Origin: Bacillota bacterium
GTDB taxonomy: Bacteria > Bacillota > UBA4882 > UBA8346
Direction: 5' to 3'
Length of the DNA stretch: 64,000 nt
Assembly: GCA_023429995.1 (NCBI GenBank)
Contig: JAEZCE010000080.1
Location: 1 to 64,000 of the forward strand
Below the pieces are notes generated by a model that did no database searches, was not told the DNA's origin, and was given only the letters and a program-made list of their open reading frames with translations. Positions 26,486-35,116 of this stretch are shown piece after piece. Each line of letters opens with the position of its first letter. The first letter of the stretch is position 1. A program made the position numbers and the translations under genes.

Positions 26486-26827
26486 GTGAAGGAGATTGTT
26501 GTCATTTTGGATAGAAAGAATCATGGTAAAACCATTTTAGCGCGTTTCTTCGGATTATTCCAACTGGGGGAATCTGGTGAACGCTTGCCGGATTTGGTGG
26601 AAGAGCTGGAACAAGCCTGGTGGGACTGGAAAAGAGCCCGGCTTTATTTCAATAACGTCACCGATCCGGATTTAATTGATTTCGCTATCTTTAACATGGG
26701 AGCCTCCGAAAAAAAATATATATACCTGCTTAAACGGGCCCGGGAAACCGGAATCAGCATAGAAGACTTTGAATACGGCCTTGGCGGACGAATCCATGAT
26801 CGGACCTATCGCAAGGCCCTGGTCTAA
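26486..26827 (+). CDS. yaaL: YaaL family protein (DUF2508)
   Basis: A 113-residue cytoplasmic protein of unknown function. The position, directly after recR and before bofA, and the block VEELEQAWWDWKRARLYFNN followed by DPDLIDFAIFNMGASEKKY match the YaaL/DUF2508 family conserved in Firmicutes. The N-terminal 25 residues are longer than in Bacillus. The GTG at 26486 has only a weak ribosome site; a later TTG at 26507 is possible. Confidence 0.8.
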   Translation: MKEIVVILDRKNHGKTILARFFGLFQLGESGERLPDLVEELEQAWWDWKRARLYFNNVTDPDLIDFAIFNMGASEKKYIYLLKRARETGISIEDFEYGLGGRIHDRTYRKALV

Positions 26828-26836
26828 AAGCTTTCG

Positions 26837-26873
26837 CCTTTCCATAGATTGATTAATAATCAGTTTGGAAAGG
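26837..26873 (+). promoter_or_regulatory. hairpin in front of bofA
   Basis: CCTTTCCA at 26837-26844 pairs perfectly with TGGAAAGG at 26866-26873, with GATT/AATC pairing inside. Its right arm ends at the edge of the bofA ribosome site (GGAAGGGG), so folding could reduce bofA translation, or it may separate the bofA transcript from yaaL. Confidence 0.4.
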
Positions 26874-26880
26874 AAGGGGT

Positions 26881-27153
26881 ATGGAAATGTCGACCGGCAT
26901 GATTTTGACCTGCTTTTTGGCTATAGGGCTTTTATATGTTGCGGGCCGCGCTTTTTGGCGTCCTCTTACTGCTGTGTTTCAGCTACTATTTCGGGGGGCT
27001 CTCGGCGCTTTAGGAATTTATATGTTTAACTGGATCGCCCTTTATTGGAAAATGGAAATACCCATCAACCCTTTTAATTCTTTATTTACCGGGTTGCTTG
27101 GAATTCCCGGTTTAATTTCACTGGTGGTTATGAAATACTGGATTAAAATCTAA
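26881..27153 (+). CDS. bofA: pro-sigmaK processing inhibitor BofA family
   Basis: A 90-residue membrane protein with two to three hydrophobic segments. In Bacillus, BofA holds the SpoIVFB protease inactive in the outer forespore membrane until engulfment is finished. The conserved features are the N-terminal membrane helix, the WRPLTAVFQLLFRGALGALG segment and the GIPGLISL motif close to the C-terminus. The location after recR-yaaL is the classic one. This supports a spore-forming organism. GGAAGGGG lies in front of the ATG. Confidence 0.9.
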   Translation: MEMSTGMILTCFLAIGLLYVAGRAFWRPLTAVFQLLFRGALGALGIYMFNWIALYWKMEIPINPFNSLFTGLLGIPGLISLVVMKYWIKI

Positions 27154-27337
27154 AAACCCCAGAGCAGGACATACACGAATCCTCCAGGGCGGGCATAGAG
27201 ATATATTAACACGTTGCTTGAATTTTTTGATTCCGGGATCAGATACCATTCGAAATCGTGTGAATCGTAAAGTGGGTTGCAAGGCTTTTCAGGCAAATTC
27301 TCTCTATATGTTCCCACAAACGAGCGGAGGTAAGGCG

Positions 27338-27541
27338 ATGACTACCCCTGAATGTTTTGGCTGCGGTGTGTCGGTCCCGGGAGGAATGTATATTTTAGGG
27401 CAATATCTGTGCCCTTCCTGTGAAGCGGCCTTGCTGCGGGCAAAAGCCGGCCAATTGGAATATCAGGATTGGATTGACAATTGGAAGCGCTTTTGGGAGA
27501 AAACGGGTATTGATGTAAAAGAGTTGGACTATGAGGCGTAA
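27338..27541 (+). CDS. csfB: anti-sigma factor Gin (CsfB) family zinc protein
   Basis: A 67-residue protein with two CxxC pairs (CFGCGVSVPGGMYILGQYLC, then PSC), the treble-clef-like zinc site of the Gin/CsfB family that inhibits sigma-G, followed by a conserved acidic/aromatic helix (LEYQDWIDNWKRFWEKTG). The upstream open frame is not needed; ATG 27338 has GAGCGGAGGTAAGG in front. Gin normally sits near bofA and the decarboxylase gene, as here. Confidence 0.85.
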   Translation: MTTPECFGCGVSVPGGMYILGQYLCPSCEAALLRAKAGQLEYQDWIDNWKRFWEKTGIDVKELDYEA

Positions 27542-27701
27542 GCCTTTTTTTTATGGACTTTTTTCACCGCGTCAGGAGCACTGCGAGAATTCAGGATTTT
27601 GAGAATGCCGTTTGATAAGCCTCAGTGTTTTGTAGCTCAAATTTATTCCCTTCACCGGACATTCGGAGGGGGCATCGAAAAAAGAGGAAAGTTTCTTCAT
27701 T

Positions 27702-29156
27702 TTGTCGAATGTACTGTCAATGGATAAGCTTTCACGCATGCGCGTATCACAAAGCACAGCCCCTTTTTTTGAAGAGATTCGGCGGTATGCCGGGGATCCG
27801 CTGGTTGCTTTTCATACTCCGGGACATAAAGCGGGATTGAATTGGGAGCAAGACTGGCTCAGTTCGAAGGGATTTGCCAGGATCGATTTGACTGAAATCC
27901 CGGGTTTGGACTGGCAGGACTCATTGTCCAGAGCCGAAACTTTGGCAGCTGAGTTTTATGAGGCCGATCAAAGTTTTTTTTTGGTACAAGGGGCTTCGCA
28001 GGGAATTTTAGCGCTGCTGCTGGGAGCCTTTCATCCCGGGGATCTAGTATTGGTAGCCCGCAATTGTCACATTTCAGTAATTCATGCCATGATTCTTGCG
28101 GACTTGGTGCCGGTTTACCTTGAGACTCCTTTTTTGGAGGAGTGGGGAATACCGGGTAGTGTACAGGAATCAGCTTTGTCGCAAAGCCTAAGTTTATATC
28201 CGGACTGTAAAGGAGTTATCCTTACTAACCCGACTTACCAAGGGGTTTTGGGACCCCTGTCGGGGATAAGAGGGATTGTCGGAGAGCGCTTACTGATTGT
28301 TGATGAAGCTCACGGCGGATATTTGGGTTGGTCGGGGCTAAAGGGTTTTGATGCTTATCCTTTTGCAGATGCCTGGGTTCAAGGAACTCATAAGATATTG
28401 GGCTCAATGACCCAAACCGGAATGTTGCATTTGAGAAACCTACGGATTGATGGGGACCGCATTCGGCGGAGTTTGGAATTAATAACGACCACCAGTCCGT
28501 CATATATATTATTAGCTTCACTGGATTGCAACCGTAAATTTTTGGCGACAACCGGCAAGGCCATGTTTGAGGCCAAGACTCCGGCCATGTTTGATTACAA
28601 AAAAGAAATTGCCGGGATTGGAGCTTTAGAAGTATTAGATGAAGACCGGTTGCCGGATTCTGCCCAAAAGGTTGATCCTTGGAAGTTGTGCCTTTCCTTT
28701 AAAAAATTTGGGTTTAGCGGTTATCAGGTTGAACGGATTCTGCGAACGGAATTTAAAATACAGGTTGAATACGCGGATTACAATCAAGTAACATTATTCA
28801 TGGCGCCATGGCAGGATCCAAACGTTCTTCAGGAACTTCTACGCGCACTGGAGGCGATTTGCCGGCGTTTTGGCAATGAACAAGTTCGTACAATATTGCC
28901 GGGAAGTATTCCCCCTCTGAAAATGCATCCGCGCGAAGCGGCATTGGGGGCGGGAAGCTTCATCGACTTATCAGAAGCGGCGGGTCGGATTTCAGCGGAT
29001 TTAATCGCTCCTTATCCGCCCGGGATTCCGTTAATCGCTCCGGGTGAATTAATTCGCGATGAGGAAATCGTCCTGATTGATCGTGTCATAAATTATGGCG
29101 GAATGGTGCGGGGAGTCTCGCCAAAGAGAAAAATCCGGGTAGCAAACTGTGGGTGA
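27702..29156 (+). CDS. Orn/Lys/Arg decarboxylase family protein (YaaO-like)
   Basis: A 484-residue PLP-dependent enzyme of the arginine/lysine decarboxylase group with aspartate-aminotransferase fold. The N-terminal FHTPGHKAG, the PLP Asp in LIVDEAHGGYLGWSG (about 206-220) and the PLP-binding Lys in QGTHKILGSMTQTGML (about 229-244) are clear. The C-terminal domain resembles OKR_DC_1_C (ECxxR-like segment replaced by PPLKMHPREAALGAG, then YPPGIPLIAPGE). In Firmicutes this gene commonly precedes tmk. It may make agmatine or cadaverine, or another polyamine precursor; the substrate is not certain. The TTG start is the best available, with GAGGAAAG about 12 bases upstream. Confidence 0.88.
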   Translation: MSNVLSMDKLSRMRVSQSTAPFFEEIRRYAGDPLVAFHTPGHKAGLNWEQDWLSSKGFARIDLTEIPGLDWQDSLSRAETLAAEFYEADQSFFLVQGASQGILALLLGAFHPGDLVLVARNCHISVIHAMILADLVPVYLETPFLEEWGIPGSVQESALSQSLSLYPDCKGVILTNPTYQGVLGPLSGIRGIVGERLLIVDEAHGGYLGWSGLKGFDAYPFADAWVQGTHKILGSMTQTGMLHLRNLRIDGDRIRRSLELITTTSPSYILLASLDCNRKFLATTGKAMFEAKTPAMFDYKKEIAGIGALEVLDEDRLPDSAQKVDPWKLCLSFKKFGFSGYQVERILRTEFKIQVEYADYNQVTLFMAPWQDPNVLQELLRALEAICRRFGNEQVRTILPGSIPPLKMHPREAALGAGSFIDLSEAAGRISADLIAPYPPGIPLIAPGELIRDEEIVLIDRVINYGGMVRGVSPKRKIRVANCG

Positions 29157-29163
29157 GGATTTC

Positions 29164-29814
29164 ATGAATAACGGATATTTTATAACTCTGGAAGGCGCCG
29201 ACGGCTGTGGAAAGAGCACTCAAGCCCATTTACTGGCCGAGTATTTAAAAAACCGCGGTTGTCCCATACTTTTAACCAGGGAACCGGGAGGAACGCCGTT
29301 GGCGGAAGAGATCCGGCGGGTGATTTTGACTCCCAGCTCCGAACCGCTGACTCCGCTGGCTGAGATTTTGTTATATGCCGCTTCCCGGGCTCAGCATGTC
29401 AGCCAATTGATCAAACCGGCATTAGCCGAAGGAAAGATCGTTATCAGTGAGCGCTTTATTGATTCCAGTCTGGCATACCAGGGATGGGCCCTGGGCTGGG
29501 ATTTGAAATTGATTGGGGAGATTAACCAAATTGCAGCTGCGGGTGTGGAACCGGATTTGACGTTTCTTCTCGATGTCAATACCGAACGGAGTATCAGCCG
29601 GTTAAATAACCGTCTTGAAGCCAATAAAACCCAGGGTGACCGGATTGAATCCCGCGGATTTGCTTTTCAGGAAAAAGTTCGTCAGGGTTATCTAAAACTA
29701 GCCCGTCTTAATCCGCGGATCGTCGTGATTGATGCGGCGTGTAAGGGGATTAAAGAGATTCATTCGGAATTGATTCAAACTTTAATGGACCGGTTGCCGG
29801 GAGTAAAAAGTTAA
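29164..29814 (+). CDS. tmk: thymidylate kinase
   Basis: Phosphorylates dTMP to dTDP for DNA synthesis. The 216 residues show the P-loop EGADGCGKSTQ (about 10-20), the TREPGGTPLAEEIR block, the catalytic ERFIDSSLAYQG (about 98-109) and the LID region near RLEANKTQGDRIE. ATG 29164 is preceded by GGTGAGGATTTC, so the longer in-frame GTG at 29149 is not needed. The ribosome site overlaps the end of the decarboxylase gene. Confidence 0.97.
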   Translation: MNNGYFITLEGADGCGKSTQAHLLAEYLKNRGCPILLTREPGGTPLAEEIRRVILTPSSEPLTPLAEILLYAASRAQHVSQLIKPALAEGKIVISERFIDSSLAYQGWALGWDLKLIGEINQIAAAGVEPDLTFLLDVNTERSISRLNNRLEANKTQGDRIESRGFAFQEKVRQGYLKLARLNPRIVVIDAACKGIKEIHSELIQTLMDRLPGVKS

Positions 29815-29832
29815 GAAAGGCAGTGATTATTC

Positions 29833-30162
29833 ATGAGACTGGTCATTACGATGGTGCAGGATCAAGATGTCAACAAGTTATTGGGAGTTTTAACCGATCA
29901 TGGTTATTCGGCTACCAAACTGGCAAGTACCGGAGGTTTTTTACGGCAGGGCAATACCACCCTGTTAATCGGGGTGGAAGAAGATCACGTAGCGGAACTT
30001 ACCGGATTGATTAAAGATACTTGCCACTCCCGGAAGCAACTGTTAACGCCGCTGGCTTCCGTTGGACGCACCATGAACAATTACATACCCAACCCGGTGG
30101 AAGTGCAAGTTGGCGGAGCTACCATATTCGTGGTGGATGTAGAGGAGTTTATTAAAATTTGA
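29833..30162 (+). CDS. darA: cyclic di-AMP receptor DarA (YaaQ, PII-like)
   Basis: A 109-residue PII-like trimeric protein that binds the second messenger cyclic di-AMP. The family sequence is well kept: MRLVITMVQDQDVNKL at the start, GYSATKLASTGGFLRQGNTT with the ligand-binding loop near 28-47, LIGVEEDHV, and the C-terminal IPNPVEVQVGGATIFVVDVE. AGAAAGGCAGTG precedes the start. Position between tmk and yaaR is the standard one. Confidence 0.95.
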   Translation: MRLVITMVQDQDVNKLLGVLTDHGYSATKLASTGGFLRQGNTTLLIGVEEDHVAELTGLIKDTCHSRKQLLTPLASVGRTMNNYIPNPVEVQVGGATIFVVDVEEFIKI

Positions 30163-30166
30163 AGCC

Positions 30167-30610
30167 ATGAAAGTTAAAGGAACTGAATCAAGTCAAGTTA
30201 ATCCAAAATTAGTGAGCCGAGCGTCCGCTGCCGGTGCGCATCAGGCTTCTTTCAACGATACCTTTCGGAATGCCGATATTAAGCGCCGCAATGAGGCTTG
30301 CGATAATATTATGCAACAGCTCGATGCTTTGGGAGAACGGCTGAAAAACGGTCCGGCTCCGGCTGATGTCAAGAGATACCGCGCCTTAATCGGTGAGTTT
30401 GTCAAGGAGGCTTCTGGCGAGTCTTATGATATTCATGAAGAAGCTCATTGGGACCGGGAAGGCAATCGAAAGAACTTCGTGCTGGTGAGGAGAATTAACC
30501 GCTCGGTCGAAGAACTGCTTGACGCCGTAATGAGTCAGGAAAAAAAGCAAATCGACATCGTTGCCCAATTAACCGAGATCCGGGGTATGCTGGTGGATCT
30601 GTATCTTTAA
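30167..30610 (+). CDS. yaaR: YaaR family protein (DUF327)
   Basis: A 147-residue cytoplasmic protein of unknown function, widespread in Firmicutes. It shows the family pattern: a variable basic N-terminus, a helical part (LDALGERLKNGPAPADVKRY), LIGEFVKEASGESYDI and a final segment KQIDIVAQLTEIRGMLVDL. The start follows darA by four bases with only a poor ribosome site, so translation is probably coupled. Confidence 0.88.
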   Translation: MKVKGTESSQVNPKLVSRASAAGAHQASFNDTFRNADIKRRNEACDNIMQQLDALGERLKNGPAPADVKRYRALIGEFVKEASGESYDIHEEAHWDREGNRKNFVLVRRINRSVEELLDAVMSQEKKQIDIVAQLTEIRGMLVDLYL

Positions 30611-30640
30611 ACTCCACCCCAGAATTTAAAGGAGAAAACT

Positions 30641-31570
30641 GTGGCTTTTTCTGATATAATTGGTCATAAGGAAGTTATTAAAGCGCTTTCCGGCGCGCTT
30701 GCAGAGGAAAAAACAGGACACGCTTATCTTTTTTTGGGTCCTGCAGGTGTGGGGAAAAAGACCCTGGCTTTAGCCTTCGTGAAACAATTGCTTTGTTTGG
30801 AACAGGGGGCCGATTTTTGCGGCTGCCGGTCCTGCAAACAGCTGGAAATTGGGAATCATCCCGATTTTGAGACCATCCTTCCCAGCGGTAACTCGATAAA
30901 AATTGATCAACTGCGGGACATGCGGCATAGTGCATATTTACGGCCGGTAGTCGGTGCGCATAAGATTTTTTTCTTTCCCGGGGCTGAACAGCTTACCGAA
31001 GCGGCAGCCAATAGTTTTTTGAAAATTTTAGAAGAACCACCCTCCGGGGTTGTTTTCCTTTTTTCGGCAGTCCGGGCCGATAGCATTTTACCGACGATCC
31101 GCTCCCGGTGCCAGGTTTTTCAATTGTTTCCGGTTCTTGCGGAAGAAATTACCCAGTGGCTGACTGCAAAAGGTTTTACAGAGGGTGAAGCCAGGAAACG
31201 GGCAGAGACTTCGGGGGGAATTCCGGGGGCGGCAATTGGCGGAGCAGAAAACTCCTCCGCTACGGTTCAACTGAAGCTGGCCGATATTTGGCGACGGGAT
31301 TTGCTGGAACTTTTGAAACTGGCCGGCGATCTTGAAAAAAAGGAGCGGCGCGAGATTTCAGCTTTATTACAGGAATGGCAGGCTGAATTGAGAATAAATA
31401 TGATTGAAAGGGCCAAATCGGCGGGCGGCTCTTCTGAGATTATTGCCGGACAGTTGTTTTTTTCCGAAAAATTAGTCCGCGCTCTTACGATGGTTGAGAA
31501 TAATGTCAGTTTGCGGTTGGTCCTGGAAGAATTTTTTATAGCCTTAAAAGTGCATGCTAATGATGGTTGA
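30641..31570 (+). CDS. holB: DNA polymerase III subunit delta prime
   Basis: Clamp-loader subunit partnering DnaX, 309 residues. The P-loop-like GPAGVGKKTLALAFVKQLLC, a Cys-rich zinc site (CLEQGADFCGCRSCKQ), LRDMRHSAYLRPVVG, FLKILEEPPSGVVFLF and the IRSRCQVFQLFP arginine region are seen, typical of HolB of Firmicutes. The start is GTG at 30641 with AAAGGAG at six bases. The last gene pair holB-yaaT is also conserved. Confidence 0.95.
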   Translation: MAFSDIIGHKEVIKALSGALAEEKTGHAYLFLGPAGVGKKTLALAFVKQLLCLEQGADFCGCRSCKQLEIGNHPDFETILPSGNSIKIDQLRDMRHSAYLRPVVGAHKIFFFPGAEQLTEAAANSFLKILEEPPSGVVFLFSAVRADSILPTIRSRCQVFQLFPVLAEEITQWLTAKGFTEGEARKRAETSGGIPGAAIGGAENSSATVQLKLADIWRRDLLELLKLAGDLEKKERREISALLQEWQAELRINMIERAKSAGGSSEIIAGQLFFSEKLVRALTMVENNVSLRLVLEEFFIALKVHANDG

Positions 31571-31627
31571 TTTTTGATAAATCGGTTTCGCCAAATTGTT
31601 GGAGTCAAATTGAAGGGAATTGGTTGA

Positions 31628-32446
31628 ATGTCATATAAAGTGGTAGGGGTCCGCTTTAAACAAGCGGGTAAAATTTATTATTTCGATCCCAGTGAGTTTG
31701 AGATTAAAGCCGGCCAAAATGCGATAGTGGAAACAGCCAGGGGGATCGAGTTCGGCCAGGTGATGATCGGCCCTAAAGAGGTTCCGGATGATAAGGTAAC
31801 CTTACCGTTAAAAAAGGTAATCCGGATCGCAACGGCGGAAGATGAAGTCCAACTGCGCGAGAATATGGAAAAGGAAAAAAAGGCCTTTACAACCTGCCTG
31901 GAAAAGATTGCCCACCACCAGTTGCAGATGAAACTGGTGGAAGTGGAATATACCTTTGACCGTAGTAAAATCATTTTTTACTTTACGGCCGACGGCAGAG
32001 TGGATTTTCGGGAGCTGGTCAAGGACTTGGCGACAGTTTTCCGGACCCGTATCGAGCTTCGCCAAATCGGAGTCCGCGATGAAGCGAAAATGCTGGGCGG
32101 CCTTGGACCCTGCGGTAGACCGCTTTGTTGCGGCACTTTTTTAGGGGATTTCGAACCGGTCTCGATTAAGATGGCAAAAGAGCAAAACTTGTCCCTCAAT
32201 CCGGTGAAAATTTCCGGAATATGCTCGCGTTTGATGTGTTGCTTAAAGTTTGAATCCAATTGCTACCGTGAGGCAAAAGCGGACTTGCCGCTGATTGGCA
32301 GTAGGGTTAGAGTGGACGGAAAGGAAGGCAAAATTGTGGAGACCAATCCCCTCAAGGAATCTTTAATTGTTCAATTTGGGGACGGCCTGAGGAAAGAAAT
32401 CCTGCTCAGCGCGGTGGAAGAGATTATATTGGGGAATGGAACTTAA
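31628..32446 (+). CDS. yaaT: PSP1 domain protein YaaT/RicT
   Basis: A 272-residue cytoplasmic protein of the PSP1 family; in Bacillus, YaaT works with YlbF and YmcA (the RicTAF complex), which influences RNase Y and Spo0A activation. Conserved blocks are YYFDPSEFEIKAGQNAIVET at the N-terminus, IELRQIGVRDEAKMLGGLG and the Cys-rich part (GPCGRPLCCGTFL, then SGICSRLMCCLKFE), which in the Bacillus complex binds iron-sulfur clusters. It ends the conserved replication-sporulation run. Confidence 0.94.
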   Translation: MSYKVVGVRFKQAGKIYYFDPSEFEIKAGQNAIVETARGIEFGQVMIGPKEVPDDKVTLPLKKVIRIATAEDEVQLRENMEKEKKAFTTCLEKIAHHQLQMKLVEVEYTFDRSKIIFYFTADGRVDFRELVKDLATVFRTRIELRQIGVRDEAKMLGGLGPCGRPLCCGTFLGDFEPVSIKMAKEQNLSLNPVKISGICSRLMCCLKFESNCYREAKADLPLIGSRVRVDGKEGKIVETNPLKESLIVQFGDGLRKEILLSAVEEIILGNGT

Positions 32447-32473
32447 ATTTATGATAAATCCAAAAACAGGCTA

Positions 32474-32502
32474 TTGATCTGCGGACGGGTTTATATTATA
32501 AT
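32474..32502 (+). promoter_or_regulatory. sigma-A promoter for tRNA-Met
   Basis: TTGATC at 32474-32479, then a 17-base spacer and a perfect TATAAT at 32497-32502, placed 38 bases upstream of the tRNA. Confidence 0.8.
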
Positions 32503-32540
32503 AACATATGCGTTAAGAACGTGAATGTATCAATTTTTTT

Positions 32541-32617
32541 GGCGGTGTAGCTCAGTTGGTACGAGCATGCGGTTCATACCCGCAGTGTCACTGGTTCGAT
32601 CCCAGTCACCGCCACCA
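32541..32617 (+). tRNA. tRNA-Met (CAT), elongator type
   Basis: All four arms fold: acceptor GGCGGTG/CACCGCC, D arm GCTC/GAGC, anticodon stem TGCGG/CCGCA with loop TTCATAC (anticodon CAT), T arm ACTGG/CCAGT with GTTCGAT-type loop, and an encoded CCA. The G1-C72 pair and the anticodon stem without three G-C pairs argue for elongator Met rather than initiator. The lysidine-modified Ile tRNA with the same anticodon cannot be excluded. Confidence 0.95.
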
Positions 32618-32741
32618 AATTAAAAACAGTTATTAGGAATTAGTTAATTAGTTCTTGGTTTGAAAGTGCAGAACATATGCATAAGTTGCCAACAATTATT
32701 ACTGACCACCAATAACAAGGAACTAATAACCAATTATTCAT

Positions 32742-32818
32742 GGACCACTAGCTCAGTTGTGTAGAGTCGAATCCTTCGGATTCGCGCTGACTCTTAATCG
32801 GCGGGCCCGGGGTTCAAA
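32742..32818 (+). pseudogene. broken tRNA-Lys copy interrupted by a hairpin
   Basis: The first 26 bases match the intact tRNA-Lys at 32859 closely (one shifted G). Then a hairpin CGAATCC-TTC-GGATTCG sits at 32768-32784, between the D arm and the anticodon stem. After it the match resumes with the anticodon arm (GCTGACTCTTAATCGGC, one change) and variable region, and stops in the T loop at GGGGTTC. The acceptor 3' strand and CCA are missing. It cannot form a normal tRNA. Confidence 0.85.
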
Positions 32819-32858
32819 GAGTTAATAGCAATAAAGAAAAGGTTTAATAATTTAATAT

Positions 32859-32934
<76 letters not shown>

Positions 32935-32945
32935 TCAAGAATGAC

Positions 32946-32980
32946 AAGGCTTTTGAGAGTTTTCTCAAAGGTCTTTTTTA
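32946..32980 (+). terminator. terminator after tRNA-Lys
   Basis: AAGGCTTTTGAGA and TCTCAAAGGTCTT form a stem with two weak positions around a GTTT loop, followed by TTTTTT. It ends the tRNA transcript. Confidence 0.7.
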
Positions 32981-33177
32981 ATGCCTAAAACCGCTTTTCC
33001 TACTATTTTCTTCAAACGTGCTATTACCAAGGGATTGATTTTAGACTTATTCATTCAACTTTTGCACACCTGAATCCATCATGAACCCGTGAGCGGTTAT
33101 TGATGGCTGAAAGGGTATGCCTAAAGGCGGTGGAGTTTAATCCCCCGAATGAAACTAAACGTATCAATGAATTCGTT

Positions 33178-33513
33178 TTATCGATTGGGTTTTCCGCCCT
33201 CTTTGGTTGATGTAATGTTTAAGCCGACGATTAGAAATTCAGTTTCTTCTTGGGCTTTTGGGCGATGCTCTACCGCCTTCGGGACAATAAACATCTCATC
33301 TTCAAACAACTCAATATTTTTGTCTCGCAATTGAATCGTTAATTGACCTTTGTAGATTATAAATAGCTCATCCTGATCATCGTGCGCGTGCCAATTCGTT
33401 TCCCCTAGTCCTTTTGCAAGCTTAAATAATTGTCCATTGGCTTCGCCGATTATTTTTTGAGACCAGTGTTCATTAATCGATGCAAGTTCTTTGCGTATAT
33501 TGACTTTATTCAT
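33178..33513 (-). CDS. cupin domain protein
   Basis: A 111-residue single-domain cupin. The motif NWHAHDDQDELFIIYKGQLT (about 44-63) contains the metal-binding His and Glu residues, and FIVPKAVEHRPKAQEE (about 75-90) holds the second-motif His. Small cupins of this kind are often ligand sensors or simple isomerases. The start at 33513 has GAGGAGG upstream. It is transcribed away from the LysR-type regulator, the usual layout for a regulator and its target. Confidence 0.88.
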   Translation of the reverse strand: MNKVNIRKELASINEHWSQKIIGEANGQLFKLAKGLGETNWHAHDDQDELFIIYKGQLTIQLRDKNIELFEDEMFIVPKAVEHRPKAQEETEFLIVGLNITSTKEGGKPNR

Positions 33514-33641
33514 GTTACTGCCTCCTCGTGAGGGTAAATTTGCAATTCCCATATTATATGCTATCATTGAGGCAACAATTTGTAAAACTAATGTTATGAA
33601 TGATAACGATTAATAAAATTGATTGATGGAGAGGTTTAAAA

Positions 33642-34532
33642 ATGGAATTACGCCAACTAAATACATTTGTTACCGTAACTAAAATAAATAATTTCACAAA
33701 AGCTGCAGCTTGCCTGGGCTATTCACAAGCTTCTGTTACCTCACAGATACAATTGTTAGAAAAGGAATTAGGAGTTCGTTTATTTGAACGAATAGGAAAA
33801 AACATATTTTTGACTCGCGAGGGAGAGAAACTCCTGGCTTACTCCAAACAGATGTTAAAGCTTCACGATGAAGCGAAAAACTCCTTAACTGCATCGAATG
33901 AATTAAAGGGAGCCATAACTATCGGAGCAAGTGATTCTCTCTGTGCCTTACGACTGCCTCTCCTATTAAAAGAATTCCATGAGCGGTATCCTGCCGTGGA
34001 AATAGTTTTAAAAATGAGGAATTATATTGAAGCCCAAACATCGTTAAGAGGAAATGAAATTGATGTAGCTTTTGTAATTGGCCAGAAAATATATACTCCT
34101 GAATTCATTTCAGACCTTGAATTTCCGGAATCTTTAGTTTTGCTGACAAATCCAGGACACCCACTTTCTTTCAAACATCATATCTCTCCTGAAGATATAG
34201 TTCCATATACGATCATCCTTGCACAAAAGGGTTGTAGTTTTCGTAAGGCTTTTGAAAAGTGCTTAGATGACGCTATGCTTTTCCCAAATTATATTATGGA
34301 AGCCAGCAGTATCCAAGCAATTAAACAACTTACTATAAGTGGCATGGGAGTAACACTGCTGCCTCGGGTTGCCGTTGAAGATGAACTAAATAGAAATCTG
34401 CTCGTTGAACTTAATTGGGCTGGAACCCCTTTTGACTTAGTAACACAAATGATTTACCACAAAGATAAGTGGGTTTCACCAACATTAAAAGTTTTCCTTG
34501 ATCAAGCAAAAAAGACAATGAAGCCTTTATGA
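33642..34532 (+). CDS. LysR family transcriptional regulator
   Basis: A 296-residue regulator with the N-terminal winged helix-turn-helix (MELRQLNTFVTVTKINNFTK, then AACLGYSQASVTSQIQLLEK) and a C-terminal periplasmic-binding-protein-like effector domain (ITIGASDSLCALRLPLLLKE onwards). It lies divergent to the cupin gene with a 128-base gap that should hold its operator, for example the TTGAGGCAACAA inverted repeat near 33567. Sequence composition is more A+T-rich than the housekeeping genes, supporting acquisition. Ligand unknown. Confidence 0.95.
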   Translation: MELRQLNTFVTVTKINNFTKAAACLGYSQASVTSQIQLLEKELGVRLFERIGKNIFLTREGEKLLAYSKQMLKLHDEAKNSLTASNELKGAITIGASDSLCALRLPLLLKEFHERYPAVEIVLKMRNYIEAQTSLRGNEIDVAFVIGQKIYTPEFISDLEFPESLVLLTNPGHPLSFKHHISPEDIVPYTIILAQKGCSFRKAFEKCLDDAMLFPNYIMEASSIQAIKQLTISGMGVTLLPRVAVEDELNRNLLVELNWAGTPFDLVTQMIYHKDKWVSPTLKVFLDQAKKTMKPL

Positions 34533-34593
34533 AATAGTTTTTCCACGATGAAAAATATTCATGGTGAAGGTGGTCCACCAAATCAAAAATTTT

Positions 34594-34621
34594 AACCCGT
34601 AGCAGAGGCCGCGGGTTTTTT
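34594..34621 (+). terminator. terminator behind the islet
   Basis: AACCCG and CGGGTT with a 12-base loop, followed by TTTT. It lies 13 bases after the repeated tRNA 3' end and may be the original tRNA-Lys terminator that was pushed away by the islet. Confidence 0.7.
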
Positions 34622-34757
34622 CGTGGGTAAATCTTTATCAAGCGGAGCAGTTAGGGTGAAGCTTTATGCATTATTTACAATGTATCCATGATTTCTCCAT
34701 AACTTTTTGGTATATTGAAAATCAGTTTCTTCAATGAATTTCCTTGCCGTTTTGGCA

Positions 34758-34784
34758 GACCCTCTTTTAGAGGGTTCTTTTTTT
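34758..34784 (+). terminator. free-standing terminator
   Basis: ACCCTC and GAGGGT enclose TTTTA and are followed by TCTTTTTTT. No gene lies directly upstream; the next gene starts at 34864. Confidence 0.7.
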
Positions 34785-34863
34785 GGCAAATTTAACTTTG
34801 TTTTTATGAATACCAGATTCCTATGGGCGTGCTATAATAATGGTAAGTGGAGGCGACGTTCTA

Positions 34864-35049
34864 ATGGATAAACATGAAGGAAGATTGTGTTTTACGATTA
34901 TGATTTCAGGAGCCATTAAACCACCTGCTCAAGAAGAACATGATGACCCGGATAGTGTAGTTTATGGCTTCACCAATTTGGTTGAAGAAATAAAGAAAAG
35001 CGGTCATACGATAGATAATGCGGTTCTTGATTACAATCGATCGATTTGA
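34864..35049 (+). CDS. small hypothetical protein (61 aa)
   Basis: The short frame starts with ATG after GGAGGCG, and a TATAAT lies 31 bases upstream of it (34833-34838), so it is likely a real gene. The product (start MDKHEGRLCFTIMISGAIKP) is mildly acidic, with no membrane segment and no recognised domain. A terminator-like hairpin (AAATCC..GGGATTT with a T-run, about 35079-35116) follows. Function unknown. Confidence 0.6.
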   Translation: MDKHEGRLCFTIMISGAIKPPAQEEHDDPDSVVYGFTNLVEEIKKSGHTIDNAVLDYNRSI

Positions 35050-35078
35050 AATTCTTAACCCCACCCCCCATCTAGAGT

Positions 35079-35116
35079 AAAAAATCCTTGTTGATTATTT
35101 GGGCAGGGATTTTTTT
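35079..35116 (+). terminator. terminator after the 61-residue gene
   Basis: AAAAATCC pairs with GGGATTTTT over a loop of about 18 bases, ending in a run of T. Confidence 0.65.
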
